A DNA stretch of 64,000 nt from Prorocentrum cordatum (GCA_963575745.1 CAUYUJ010016893.1:356342-420341), one strand, 5' to 3'. Counted from the first letter of the stretch, positions 1 to 10,472 are shown. Program-made: numbers and translations. Notes: generated from the sequence alone by a model not told the origin.

Positions 1-780
1 CCAGGACCCCCGACGACGTGCAATCCGAACAGCACCCACCCGTGCTCCTCGCGCTCGAAGCGGTGGCGACCTCCCTGGTGGAGGGGGGGACGACATAGGC
101 CCCCGGCAGCGAAACGGTGCGCTCCTGAGCGGGGTGGGCTACCGGGACCCCCTCGGAGATGAGCGGGCGACGCACCCCCCCCCCACCTGACCCTAACTAT
201 TCCCCCCCCATGCCTTACCCCTGGGCTTACGGCTCTTAGCTCGGCTCTCCCGCGGCCCTTCGAGACGTTTCCGGACCCCCCCCTGGAACGCTCCCGACGA
301 GGCGCAGCTGTGATCCCAGGCGCCCGACGTCAATGCGGGGCCCTGGGAGTCCCGACCCTTTCCCCAGGGCCAGTGTTGCAGCCGGAGTCGTTTTTGGAGG
401 GCCCCCAGGCCAGACGAGGGGCCCCAGAGGCAGACAAAACCTCCACGCTGATTTCTGCCACCAATGCGATGGAGGTCTGGAATCCCTCCCCAACGCGGCC
501 CCTGACCCCCGCGGGGGCCGCCCAATGGTGACTGACGCACTGGCGCTACCTGAGCCTACCGGAACGACCCAGGAACCCCTGGAACGCTCTCAGCGAGGCG
601 CAAGGGCTAGAAGGCACCCCGAAGCTGAAGGCCGCCGAGAACCGCCGGACGAGGGGGAAGCGGATGACAACGTCCGAGATCCGAAAACGTCCTTCCCTGA
701 GCCTACCGATCCCCTGCTGCCCCTGACCGCCGCAGAGGCCGCTCAGTGGTGGCCAGCACTGCTCGGGGACGCACTGACCT
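1..780. other. GC-rich repeat-derived sequence without a gene
   Basis: No coding homology is visible. The open frames on both strands are GC-rich shadows. Positions 262-480 resemble, on the minus strand, the dispersed family called F here (CCCGACGT near one end, a GGGCCAGT...GAGTCGTTT core). A phrase around CTGGAACGCTC followed by CGAGGCGCA occurs at about 277-305 and again at about 577-603. A second phrase (GGCCGC, CA, then GACGCACTG) occurs at about 515-545 and 738-776. The stretch is therefore probably two decayed tandem copies of about 220-290 bp. Confidence 0.4.
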
Positions 781-918
781 GGGTCAATGCAAACCCGGGT
801 CAGTCAAGCTTTGCAAAATCCTGCAGGATCCTGCCCGCTACGTCAAGGTCAGCGCACCCTGGCCCTGCAGGATCCTGCAAGATCCGGCGCTCTGGCTGAC
901 CCCCGTTTGCATGGACCC
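781..918. repeat. Foldback (inverted-repeat) element, about 138 bp
   Basis: The left end, GGGTCAATGCAAAC with CGGGTCAG, is the reverse complement of the right end, which reads CTGACCCCCGTTTGCATGGACCC. Further in, ATCCTGCAGGATCCTGC on the left pairs with GCAGGATCCTGCAAGAT on the right. The element would fold into one imperfect hairpin with a loop of a few tens of bases. It encodes nothing and resembles a MITE or foldback element. No clear target-site duplication could be assigned. Confidence 0.6.
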
Positions 919-954
919 CCGCCCCAAAACACCCGACCTGGCCGATCGACCGCT

Positions 955-1075
955 TCCCAAGGGACCACCGGTGTTTCATCCCGAGTCGTTTCTCGAAGGT
1001 CCCGAGACCCGATAAGGGCCTCCAGAGGCCGAAAGCTAGGAACCACTTCCGTCCTGATCGGGGATGGACAGAACC
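955..1075 (-). repeat. Dispersed repeat family F, partial copy
   Basis: The segment shares with position 380 the order GAGTCGTTT, then a GA-GG-CCC stretch, then CCAGAGGC. The same order is seen in reverse orientation near 54050 and elsewhere. It is non-coding. The boundaries are approximate because only the core is conserved. Confidence 0.4.
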
Positions 1076-1239
1076 CCCTCTATAGCAGAACGTGGTCTAG
1101 TGAAAACGACCTCGTGCCCAAACCTGGCGGGCGCAAGCTTTGGGAAAAGCACGGCCGCGGCGCCCTCTCGAGAACCGAGGAACGGACAAATCGCGCATCG
1201 ACGCGTCCTGGTGGGGGGTCTGTCCGCCCCCGACTTTGC

Positions 1240-1435
1240 ACTTATGGGAGGAGGAGGAGGGGGAGGAGGAGGAGGGGGAGGAGGAGGAGGAGGAGGAGGA
1301 GGAGGAGGAGAAGAGAGGAGAAGGAGGAGGAGGGGGGAAAAGGAGGAGGAGGAGGAGGAGAAGGAGAAGGAGGAGGAGGAGGAGGAGGCGGAGGAGGGAA
1401 AAGGGGGTGGAAGGGCGGAGGAGGGCGGGGCGCCC
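1240..1435. repeat. (GGA)n microsatellite tract
   Basis: An almost pure purine tract of GGA and GGGGAGGA units, about 195 bp. It gives open frames on both strands (poly-Gly/Glu/Arg on plus, poly-Pro/Ser on minus) that are repeat artefacts. It ends directly in an extremely GC-rich segment. Confidence 0.9.
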
Positions 1436-1850
1436 CGCGCGTGGCTGCGGGGCGCCCCGCGGAGGGCCCCGCCGAGCGGCGGCCGCCCGGCGGTGGCCGG
1501 CACCGCCCGAGGCCCGGCCGCCTGCCGGGCCCGCCGCTGCCGCCCGGCGCCCCGCGGAGGCCGCCCGGGGCGGGCGGCGCGGGCGCCGCGGGCAGCTGCG
1601 GGGGCGCAGGCAGCGGGCTGGCCCCGGCGAGGCCTCGGTGCGGGCGTGGGCAGGCCCAGGTTATAAAGTGGGGCCTGGTCTCTATAGTGATGGCGGCGAG
1701 GCCTCGGCTCCGGCGTAGGCAGGCCCGGGCTCCGAGTGGGGCGCCCCCCCCCCCTGCCCCAGTGCACGAAGCGGAATGGCCGTAACCTGAGAGGCATCAG
1801 CTACGGCAGGCCTGGTGCAGCGACTCCACTCCATATTTTGGGCTCCGGGG
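1436..1850. other. GC-rich segment with a short duplication
   Basis: Positions 1436-1640 are almost pure G and C. After that, GCGAGGCCTCGG followed by GGC-TGGGCAGGCCC occurs at about 1627-1660 and again, diverged, at about 1694-1730, a duplication of about 67 bp. No gene is seen. Confidence 0.5.
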
Positions 1851-1852
1851 GC

Positions 1853-2620
1853 CAATCACTGACCGGCTCCCCTTAACCGGGGCCATGGCTATACCCGATT
1901 GGTGTCGAGATCCTGGTGTCTCGATCTGTGACTTTTTGCGATCCTGTATTTTTTGTTGCAACGTCGGATCTCAGGGTCTGGTGGATCCCTCGGCCGATTC
2001 TGGGGCAACTCTCGTCGCGCTTCGCCCTCCGGGAGGCGCGGAGCGCGATAATTTCTTCGCGCTTTCGCGCCACCCCCTAGCCCCACCCGACCGGAACAGG
2101 ATCCTAGGGACTCGCGCCTCACTCTGGCATCGCCCAGACCGCGAAGCGCGAACGCGACTAACTTCATACCCTCGTGGCGGCCCTAGCCGATCACGCCACC
2201 CGATCCCCAGACCCGGGTCAGGGAAAAAACACGACGGAGGTGTTTCGCTAAATGTTGGGCCTCGGGAGCCCTGACCGGGCCTCGGGACCGCCAGAAACGA
2301 TTATGACGAAAAGCTGGCCCCAGGGCCGACGTTCTGAACAAGCAAATCATGGCGCCGGGGGTTTGCGTCACGTGTTCGGGCATTGGCAAGACTGGGTTTA
2401 GTATCTAGTGGGACCTGGTTCATAGTGGGGTGTGCTCAGGGACGCCCTTCCCGCAACATTCCACTAACCGGAACTGCCGTTGTCCGAAAAAACAAATTAT
2501 AACGGAGACCTGGTTTGGCAATTGTGGCATTTTTGTGTGAGCGTCGGGGCCCAATCACCAAACCGGCTCCCCTTGCCCGGGGCCCTGGCTATATCCGACC
2601 GATCGCAACCCTGATCACCA
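1853..2620. repeat. Pair of about 70-bp direct repeats about 690 bp apart
   Basis: GGGGCC-AATCAC, ACCGGCTCCCCTT, CCGGGGCC and TGGCTATA-CCGA occur in the same order at 1853-1910 and 2548-2605. The interval between them contains a partial family F copy (about 2275-2400) and no gene. Short LTR-like repeats or a tandem duplication would both fit; the sequence does not decide. Confidence 0.45.
2275..2400 (+). repeat. Dispersed repeat family F, partial copy
   Basis: Contains GGGACCGCCAGAAACGA, then AAAAGCTGGCCCCAGGG, then a CGGGGGTTTGCGTCACG stretch. The first two blocks match the plus-oriented copies near 10340 and 38470. Non-coding. Confidence 0.4.
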
Positions 2621-3160
2621 TGGCAACCGCGCCGATCACGCATCGATCACGCATTCAAGCTCGGACGATCGCGTAATCCCGCGATCACTGCGATTTGTGA
2701 TCGTCGATCAAGTGATGAGCGAAGACTGGGGTCGAGGCCCTCGTCCGGCGCAACCGCCCACGTGTCTGGCACAGAGATCCTGCGGAGCCACCCCGTCCGC
2801 TTTCGGAACTCCTTTCGCCGCGGCCACACGTCGCGACGGGAGCTTGGTGCTTTGTCGGGCTCAGTGCTTGCATTCAGGGGCTCTCCAGTACGTCGCTGAC
2901 AAATTGGACGGCTCCGCCGAAGATTCGCCGCGTCGTCGCCCGTGGCTGCCTTGTGGCCGCCTCGTTGCCGCCGACCTGTTGGTTGAATCCGCCGAAGCTT
3001 CGCCGCGTTGCCGGCCGCGGCCGCGTCGCGGCCGCCTCGTTGCCGCCCACTTGTAAGGTCCAACGAAGGTTCGCCAGCAGCCTATAGCTTACACAACACA
3101 GCTTGCACCACATAGCTTGAACCACATAGCCTAAACCACATAGCCTGCACATTCACCATG
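2621..3160. repeat. Short tandem duplications (about 75 bp, and 14-15 bp)
   Basis: TCCGCCGAAG-TTCGCCGCGT followed by CGGCCGCCTCGTTGCCGCC is present twice between about 2910 and 3052. Then about five copies of a 14-15-base unit like CACATAGCTTGAAC run from about 3075 to 3152. There is no coding homology. Confidence 0.55.
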
Positions 3161-3419
3161 GAATAACTTGCATACTGGCTGGTGCAAACTAGTATTACAT
3201 ATTTTTGCCGGCCTCTATGGGATCTTTAACTTGGGCTCTGCGGCCGACAAACAAATATTCGTGATCAAACCCAGCCCCGGAGGAGTCGTTGAGACCTCCG
3301 AAGACCCAAGATGCAAAAGAAACCCAACGTCGGTCCTCGCTAAACAACAAGTTTTCCCGAACATTACAAAACAGTCGATCGACTGGCGGGGCGAGCGGCG
3401 CTGGCGAGAGCCCAGCCAC

Positions 3420-4124
3420 TCAGAAACCCTGGGCATAGCCCGCTATCTCGGGCTCCTCCACGACGGCCTTGTAGTTCTGCCGGTCGTCTGCCTGCTGCCT
3501 GCATCCTTGTCGAGGCCGCTCTCCGTATTCTTTCCGCTTGGCCTGTTTCCAGATCGGCGCACATGTACTCGTACTCGGCGTCCAGTCCATCTTCTTACGC
3601 ATGGCCTTTAGCGCGTACTGAGAAGCCTGCCCCTGCGGCCATACTTAAAATCCTTTCACCATCTTGCTGCTCAAAAGCTTCTCCGCCGTCGCGCCACACT
3701 GCCAACATAAGTGCTTCGTCGTGTGTCGGGACCAGCATATTGCGTGCGTCGCGTGCGAGAGCTTCCCTTTGAGCACCAGGCTGCGTCCTTCTCGCTCTCG
3801 TCGGTCTGCTCGCTCTCCAGCGCCCTCACCATGACATCCCTGAATCCACCAACGCGCCGCTATTGATCTCTGCGTGTTCCCGATCGCCTCCCTGTACATC
3901 GCGCAATGCATCACCCTGCCCTTCGCGATCAGCGGGTGTGGAGATACCCGCTTCAACTCCTCGAAGTCCTCCTTCGGGTTGTCCTCGCGCATATTTTTCT
4001 TTCTGGCCTCGTCCTTCTCCTCCCACGCCATCGGCTTTACCCTCTCGAACATTTCCATGCGCGCCTGGCCAATCCGCGTCCGCGCCAAATGTAAAGTCAC
4101 TCTGGCCCAATTGTAACGGCTCAT
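3420..4124 (-). pseudogene. LINE-A C-terminal region after RNase H
   Basis: The peptide begins MSRYNWARVTLHLARTRIGQ and continues through a charged helix (MFERVKPMAWEEKDEARK) to HLCWQCGATAEKLLSSKMVK, with a CxxC. A further segment (MRKKMDWTPSTSTCAPIWKQ) lies in another frame at about 3600-3430. It continues the polyprotein in element order. Its specific function is unknown; the CxxC and basic residues would suit nucleic-acid binding. The 3' end of the element is not marked by a tail. Confidence 0.55.
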
Positions 4125-4142
4125 CTGCGCCTCCGAGATCTC

Positions 4143-4627
4143 GCGGGTGGTCGCTGCTACTCCTGCCAGCTCGTCCGGCTTTATGTTGCCGTGCCACGCT
4201 GCATAAGTTCACCTCGCTCCAGAGCTTGTTACTTGGTCATGTGGCTTTCGATGTGCCCCTGACTTGTACTTCAGCATCTCCTCTGCTGTCGAGCCTTCGA
4301 TTGATCTTCTTCCAGAGGTCCCCGCGCGACTCCTTGTAGCCCTTGATGGGGTACCTCTTGGCCTGCAACCCCTTGCGCGGTATCTTGGCGTCCGCGTCGA
4401 GGGTCAAGCCCCTCGGTCGACTGCAGGCAATCCAGGAACGCCGTGACCTCTGCCCTGTTGTTGGACTGCCTGGCTCCTGATAGAGGCCCCGAAACTTCCG
4501 CCGCGGTTGTCCACTGCCCGTTGACCATCTCCACCGCGACCCAGCTCCATCCACATCTCCTGCATCTGGCGTCGTCTACATGGGCTCCTCCGCCTCCGCA
4601 GCCACACGCTATGATGGTGTCCCCCAC
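4143..4627 (-). pseudogene. LINE-A RNase H domain, frameshifted
   Basis: The frame starting at 4627 gives CGWSWVAVEMVNGQWTTAA and then SNNRAEVTAFLDCLQ. This is the strand-turn-helix of RNase H with its catalytic Glu in the NNRAE motif. The next part, DADAKIPRKG...GDLWKKINRR, is in another frame. The C-terminal signature NIKPDELAGVAA, with the conserved Asp of the last helix, is in a third frame at about 4190-4155. RNase H would remove the template RNA during cDNA synthesis. Two or more frameshifts make it non-functional. Confidence 0.75.
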
Positions 4628-4649
4628 CGCGTGCAGCTTCTCGCCTTGG

Positions 4650-5018
4650 CTATCGTTGCTGATGTTCTCGGCGTCCCCCGTCCTCAGCGGCCTGCGCTGC
4701 GTTTCGCGCGCCGGCGGGGTAGCCCAATGACGGTGTAATTACTCTCAACCAGAATGCGGCGCAGTCGTCGTTCACTTGCTCGGCCCTGCGAATCAAGCTC
4801 TCCATCTTCCTGTAGATGCCGCGGTCGCCCCTGCAGCTGCACTGGCTCCAGATGGCGTGGAAGTCGTCCGCGATCTCGCCGCGCTCGCACAAAGTGCGCG
4901 TGTCCTCGCCGACAGCGTCCTCCCTCCTCTGTGGTGACAATGCCCCTGCGCACGATGCCGTGGGAAGCGCTCCAAATAGCTGGTTATTCCCATACTCCCG
5001 CAGTCGCCTCAACTGCAT
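4650..5018 (-). pseudogene. LINE-A zinc-binding segment between RT and RNase H
   Basis: The peptide contains IADDFHAIWSQCSCRGDRG followed by a helix-like stretch ending near CAAFWLRV. This resembles the zf-RVT segment after the RT of plant-type LINEs (a His/Trp then paired Cys). The expected cysteine pattern is incomplete. It lies just upstream, in element order, of RNase H. Confidence is limited because the motif is short. Confidence 0.45.
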
Positions 5019-5225
5019 CTTCAGGTCGTAGGTGCCAGCCCCATGTTGTAGCCCTGCTGCGTTGTGGTGTCGATTTGCTTGATGCCAGGCTGTGTCATTG
5101 GGGTCTGTGGTGATCGCGCCCAGCAGCTCCGTAGGGTCGTCGTCGCCATCGTCTGGCTGAAGATGCCAGCCTCCTCCGGATGCATCCCCCCAGAAGTCCG
5201 CTGTCTTCGCGTCCCAGTTGCTCTC

Positions 5226-6451
5226 TCAGAACTGTATGAGCGCGCCTATCTCTCCTCGTCGTTGCTGCCGCGTCGTTCTCTTCGGTGCTGCTAGAAGTCG
5301 TTCTCGACTTGGCGGCCAGCCTCGACGTGCTCCTCCTCGCAGGTCTGGTCTGCTAGCCCACCGGTCGAAACGCGCCTGGTTCTGGTTCTGGCTCCTCGGC
5401 GCGGTTACTCCTGGGCCCGCGCCCTCGAGGTCCAGCAGCGTGGTGGGGCACCTCCCTGGCCACGCCTTCCTGAGCCCCTCCGCGCACCTCCTCCTGGCGG
5501 TCGCGAGCTCGGAATGGCTTGCCCCGTTCGCTTTCGCGCCGTGGCCGACCTGCGCCATGGGCCTCTGCTCGATGACCCGCCTCCTAGTCGTTGCTTTCTT
5601 CAGCTTCTTCGTGATGGCGGCGAACCTCTCGGAACCTTTTCCTCTTCCATGCGCTATGCAGAGCCCGTCTCGCGCATGTCTTGCCTGCCCTGTCCAGCCC
5701 CATATCAATTCCTTACGTGGTCGCTCTGATGGCAAACCCCACTCCTTCAAGTCGCTTGGTTGCCTTCTCGTCTTGCCGGGGCCCGTGCTGAACGGTGCCG
5801 ACTTGCCCGCCATAGCTGGCCCTTCCTGCCCCAGCTCCTTCGCCTGCTCGCAGGTCGCCTTTGCGATGCAGTCCCCCACCTTGGCGGCGCCCCCGACCAC
5901 GCGCAGCCCGATGTCGTCGAACCGATCCTGGGATGCACCGCCTGCGCCTTGCTGATCATGGCCTTCGCCGCGCGGTGGCTGAGCGCACTCGCCGAGTTGT
6001 CGCTGCGCCGCGACCCTGCCAGCAAGCCCTTTCGCGCATAGATCGGCATGCTGCGCGCGTTGTTCTCTCGGGGCGCCCTCGGCGCGAGGTGGGGCAGCAT
6101 GGCCATAGCTAGGTCTCTCGGCGGGAAGCCGTGCTCTAGCGCCCTCTTCGCCACCTTCTCGAAGACCAAGGGGTCGCAGAACCCATTGGCGCCCGCCAGG
6201 GCGCTGGCAGAGTGCGCCCCGAGCACCTGGGGGGCCCCGCCCCCGCGGCCCAGGCCGCCGCCTCCCTGAGGCAGGAGTTCCCCGCGGCCGCGGCGTCGAA
6301 GTTCCCCCCCGCGCCCTTGGCCCACTTCCTTCGGGCCCCATGTGAGCTGCCCCCGCGCCCCGGCGAACCATGCGAGCAGCGCCGGAGCTCGTTCTCCTCC
6401 CCAAGCGAGCGCTGACTCGCCCAGCTCCTCCGCGCCCTTCGGCAGCGGCAT
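5226..6451 (-). pseudogene. LINE-A reverse transcriptase core
   Basis: The frame 6451-5747 gives AKRALEHGFPPRDLAMAMLP and LAGSRRSDNSA, matching the RT region before the active site in dinoflagellate-type elements. The active-site box is read in the neighbouring frame at about 5921-5907 as RFDDIGLRVV, so the usual Tyr/Val before the Asp pair is altered to Arg/Phe. In that frame the thumb and connection continue with KGSERFAAITKKLKKATTRR and then ELATARRRCAEGLRKAWPG. The frame switch in the palm and the altered box show it is dead. Family assignment rests on motif order, not on a database search. Confidence 0.7.
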
Positions 6452-6460
6452 GGCCGTCGC

Positions 6461-7347
6461 CTAGAGCGCGTGCCGCGGCCGCGCAACCTCCTCCTCCTCG
6501 CAATTGCTGCGCATGTCGATGCAGGCCTGTCTCCCGCATGATGGCAACCTTCTCGCGTCGCCCTCGTTCATCATGCCCGTGCCCTTGCCTTCGTCGGGGG
6601 TGCTCTTTATCGCTGCGTCGAACTCCGCTAAGGTCAAACTTGGCGTTGGCCCCCCCATTGCCCATCTCCTGAGCATCTCGATCACCTCTGTCGCCCCCTG
6701 GCGCGCGCCCCCGTGCTTCCACGTCTCATCGAAGTCCACCGCCTTTGGGTACGCGCTCCCCTGTGGGCTCGCGGCCATCGCGCCGTCCTTGATGCGCTCT
6801 TCTTCGCGCCTCCTCTCCAGCTCGGCTGTTTTGCACAGGGCCCCACGGTGCGTTCGCCCCCGCGCTGGCCAGCCAGATCGCGTAGTCCTTCGCCCCTCTC
6901 CCATGCCCTCCAGCACGCCGTCGTCTACATCCTGGATCTCCTTGACGCATTGGCCCCAGATATTCCTGCGCAGCCTCGCTTCTCTCGCAACTACTCGCCT
7001 CGCCGTTGGCGCCCCTTCGATCGCTCGTCCCCTGCAGCACTCTTCAAGCTGATGTAGCGGCAGTCCTTTTCTCTTCCCGCGCCTCGCCTCGGCGCGCGTG
7101 TCCAGCGCCGTCGCCGCTCCGCTTCGCCAGTTCATTTTTGGTTTCTATTGCGCACTCTCCTTTTGCCTGACACCCTGACCTCCTTTTCCTTGAACTCGCG
7201 CGCTTCGCCTCTTCCGCTGAAGCTCTGCTGGTCCTTCTGGATGTCGCAGGTTTCGCAGTAGAAGCACTCCATCGTGGAAGCGAAGTGGCGGCGCTGGCCC
7301 CCGAGCCTCTGAGCATCCCTTTCGGCGGCCTTGAACGCCGCCGACAT
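6461..7347 (-). pseudogene. LINE-A N-terminal part: cysteine motif and RT entry region
   Basis: In the frame starting at 7347 the peptide contains MECFYCETCDIQKDQQSF, a compact CxxCxxC motif that suggests metal binding. The following frame (7135-6461) contains EVIEMLRRWAMG, then LTLAEFDAAIKSTPDEGKG, the conserved lead-in to the RT domain where other LINEs have a PGKAPG-like turn. A frame shift lies between them near 7.1 kb, and another follows before the RT palm. The protein reads naturally as coding apart from these breaks. Confidence 0.65.
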
Positions 7348-7802
7348 GCTGATGCACGCCAGTGGCGCGCTTAGCTTCCTCGGGTGCTTTCTCGCGAAGT
7401 GATTGTCCTAAGTGTCGTTCATGGTGGGCGTATCGTTGATGCTGGATTGGGCCCTTCGCCCCGACCCCCATGGAGAAAGCGGGTCCTGGCGTCGTTTTCT
7501 GTTGTTGATGTTTGCTTCACCCTGGGCCCGGCAGGTCCATCTGAACCTCTTTCATCATGGGCCGTTCCTTGACGGCCCTGAAGCACGGGGAGGCCTGGTC
7601 TTCTCACGAGCGACGCACACATTCGTATCCGCGCCCTGGCGGTCTGCATTCCAGGGCGCGATCCCGCGACTACGCGGTCGCACAGGAACGTTCCGCGCGG
7701 GGCATCTGCGAAGAAACGTCGGCAGCAGAAAAGGCGGACACGGGGAGCAGGCCGCGGTGTCTCGGGCATGGCTCAGCCTGCTACTCGTACCACTGCTTCG
7801 GA

Positions 7803-7806
7803 AGCG

Positions 7807-7840
<34 letters not shown>

Positions 7841-7945
7841 CTCTCACACTTTTACACACACACTTTCAGGTATATGCTATATCTACGCCGAATTCTCTGA
7901 TGCACACACCACATATACATACTTAGGTAGACACTACATTCACAG
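7803..7945. repeat. (CT)n and (CA)-rich microsatellite
   Basis: TCTC repeats at about 7808-7848 are followed by short CA-rich runs and TATA-like words to about 7945. Non-coding. Confidence 0.85.
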
Positions 7946-9109
7946 GTATACGCTCCATAAAAATTATTCGGTCCGCCTGATGTTTGTCGCGATGCATGTG
8001 GGTCGGGGCCCAGGGGTCGGAAGCCGACCCCGGGACCTGTCCCGACGCGCTTTCGGCATGAACAGCATTTTTCGAAGAAAGCCCAGCCATTGCGACGAAA
8101 ACCCCATCAGGAGCCCAAGACTGGCGAAACACGTGCAAAAACTTCAGACCTGCACCCAAGACCCCCCTTGGATGGGAGCGTCTGTTTTCGGGAGGGGCCA
8201 AATGCCCTCCCAGGGCAAAGCGCCCCCAGTGAGCATTTGCAGGGGGCACGGCCCCAATCACAGCATGCGCGAAAACCCCTCAATGCCCCAGCCGTCGGCC
8301 CGTAGGCCCCCAAAGGTGGGCCCTGAGGACCCCTCTCCGCACCCAGACATCCAGTACCGTACTTTTGTGCAGAGCGTGGCTCCCCACCCCTTCCTGGGGA
8401 CGAGCTTTCTGCTCCTGACCGAGCACAGGCTCCCAACGTCGTGACTGAGACTGTTTCGCCAGGCGGACCCCCAGAGCTCTGCACCGCATCCCCCCATTCG
8501 GCCTTATCATCCCGCGCCCCTGGAAGCCAACCCACGACGGCTAAAAACCCCTTTCGTGCTTGTTTCAGCGACGCGATGGGGTCAAGAGAGTACTCGGGGG
8601 CGGGCCGAAGTACGGTGGGGGCGCTCAACACGGAATGTGCCCAGGAGGCGCGGCGGTGACAGTTACCCATGGGTTAAGCCTCCACTGGTGCGTTATTGGC
8701 TTGAATACCCAGGCTTCCTTAGCTGAGGGCTCCTAGTCGGATACCCTCACCGTAAGTCTGCTCCAAAATTCGTCTGCTCTCCTTCGGTCGGGCGCACGCC
8801 CCCCGAAACAGGGGGGCGGTGCCGCCTCAGTCGGTGACGGATCGCGCCGATTATGTGAGGCAGCGATGCCCCCCGCGACAGCCGACATTTCAGCAAGAAA
8901 ACTGTCGTTTGCGAAATCTGGGCCAGCTTCGCGGCAACTCTTGAAGCAAGCCTGGGTCCATTGCTGCTGTTCACGCCGGAGGGGCGAACGCGCTCAACGA
9001 GCTGGGCCAGCTTCTCGGCAAGTCGGTTCGGAAACGCTGGTCCAGCTTTTCACTAGCACGCTCGGCCGAATTCCGCGTGCCTTGCTCCATGCATTGCCTC
9101 GGGTCCTGG
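7946..9109. other. Intergenic sequence with a partial family F end
   Basis: No gene is recognised. At about 8428-8490, CCCAACGTCGTGACTGAGAC followed by TGTTTCGCC and GGACCCCC matches the reverse complement of 11095-11150. This marks an end of family F. The remainder has no repeat or coding signal that I can support. Confidence 0.4.
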
Positions 9110-9213
9110 GCAGCGGGGGGCCGCCGCCGCCGCTGCCGCCGCCGCCGCCGCCACCGCCGTCGTCTCCGTCGTCCTCGTCGTCGTCGTCGCCGCCGCCGCC
9201 GTCGTCGTCGCCG

Positions 9214-9298
<85 letters not shown>

Positions 9299-9300
9299 GG
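9110..9300. repeat. (GCC)n / (GTC)n trinucleotide tract
   Basis: CCG and CGC units pass into an almost perfect GTC run of about 85 bp ending at 9298. The six frames give poly-Val, poly-Ser, poly-Asp, poly-Thr and poly-Arg, all artefacts. Both edges carry the phrase GGGTCCTGGGCAGCGGGGGG (about 9099 and 9298), a direct repeat flanking the tract. Confidence 0.9.
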
Positions 9301-9894
9301 TCCTGGGCAGCGGGGGGTCGCCGCCCGGCAAGCCCGCCGCCCCCCATGGCGGGGCTCCCGGGCCGCTCGGCGGCGAGCCGGGGGCGGGACCTGGCCAGCG
9401 CGGCCCCGTCCGCAGGGCACCCTGCGCCGGCGGCACCTCTCGAGCGGCGAGCCCGGGGGGGGGGAGTGAGGAGGGGCCCTCCCCTGCGAGTCTTGCGGTG
9501 TCCGTTTCGTCGGTGCGTCGTTGGGCGGCGCCTCTCGGCGGTCTGCCAGCCTCGGCAGTTCTGCTTTCGGGCAGCTGCGCCCCGCCGGGCACGTTCCAGG
9601 GCTGCCCGGAGCTTCCCGAACGGCCGCCGGAAGACGGGGTTGTGACCCGAAAGCCCAGCTCGGCGGCGCGCCCGGGGGGCAAGTGAGAAGGGGCGGGCCC
9701 CCTCAGAAGGCTCGGAGGTGGAAGTCCCCCAGCCTTCCAAGGAGTGGCCTCAGCCTTCCCCGAAGGCGCAGAGAGCCTTGCAGAAGGTCAGGAGGCCTTC
9801 GGAAGAGCCCCGCCGCCGCCCGAGAAGGCATTCTCCCCCCTCACTTCCCCCCCTCGCTCGCCGCCGATCTCGGGCACAGCGGGCGCACACGACG
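9301..9894. other. GC-rich sequence without a gene
   Basis: G+C is very high to about 9680, with open frames on both strands and no recognisable protein. AAGGCCTTCGG-like words and AGAAGG runs follow. Nothing else is supported. Confidence 0.4.
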
Positions 9895-9957
9895 AGAGGA
9901 GGAGGAGGAGGAGGAGGAGGAGGAGGAGGAGGAGGAGGAGGAGGAGGAGGAGGAGGC
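9895..9957. repeat. (GGA)n microsatellite
   Basis: A perfect GGA run of about 60 bp, encoding poly-Glu, poly-Gly or poly-Arg by frame. Confidence 0.95.
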
Positions 9958-10472
9958 TCGTCGTCGAGCCTTGAGCTTCCTGAGTTGCCCCAGGGCTGCG
10001 TTTATGGGCCCCCGGGGCCAGCGGGGGGTGCCAAACTTCGGTGGGGCCCCTGCCGGCTGGCAGGCCTCTCGCTCGACGTGCCTACACTGCACGGACGGGC
10101 CCTGAGGTTCCGCACGGCTGGCTTGGCCGCCGAGCGCCCTCGGGATCGCGCCCACTCGGCCGCCGAACGGGCTCCCCTGCCAGGATCCTGCCGGAAGTGA
10201 GCCCGCTCGTCTGCCCATTCGGCAGCGCAGCGAGCTCAGACGCCGATAGGGGAAGGGGGGACAGCAGGCAGCTGGCGCCTCGGAGACATCGTGGCGGCCG
10301 GCTGTTGTCTTCGATGGCTTGCCCCTGGAGGCCAGCTTCGAGCCCCAGGACCGCCAGAGGACGACTCGGGGTGAGGACACTGGCCCCAGGGAAGGGGTGC
10401 AGACCCCTGGGGGCCCGCGGATCGGAAAACTCAAGGCGCCTGATGTCTGGGATAGCTAGTGTTGGGTGGGTT
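9958..10472 (+). repeat. Dispersed repeat family F copy within GC-rich sequence
   Basis: The F copy is at about 10316-10465: CCAGGACCGCCAGAGGACGA, then GACACTGGCCCCAGGG, a CCCCTGGGGGCCC block and a CTGATGTCTGGGATAG end. Block order matches the copies near 38470 and 54760. Positions 9958-10315 show no gene. Confidence 0.45.

Larger units (their letters stand above)
3420..7570 (-). mobile_element. LINE-A: decayed non-LTR retrotransposon with RT and RNase H
   Basis: A minus-strand element of about 4.1 kb read from 7.5 kb down to 3.4 kb. Domains in order are a cysteine motif, the RT entry region, RT palm and thumb, a Cys/His zinc segment, RNase H and a basic C-terminal tail. That order (RT, zinc, RNase H) is known from some non-LTR elements, for example in plants. 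The reading frame must switch several times, so no intact product is possible. It would have encoded a polyprotein that copies its RNA by target-primed reverse transcription. Neither end is marked by a clear target-site duplication. A CT/CA microsatellite lies beyond the 5' side at 7.8 kb. Confidence 0.75.

Noticed and set aside
787-1797. Overlapping frames of 250-330 codons on both strands
   Set aside because: They run through a GGA tract and an almost pure G+C segment, where stop codons are rare on either strand.
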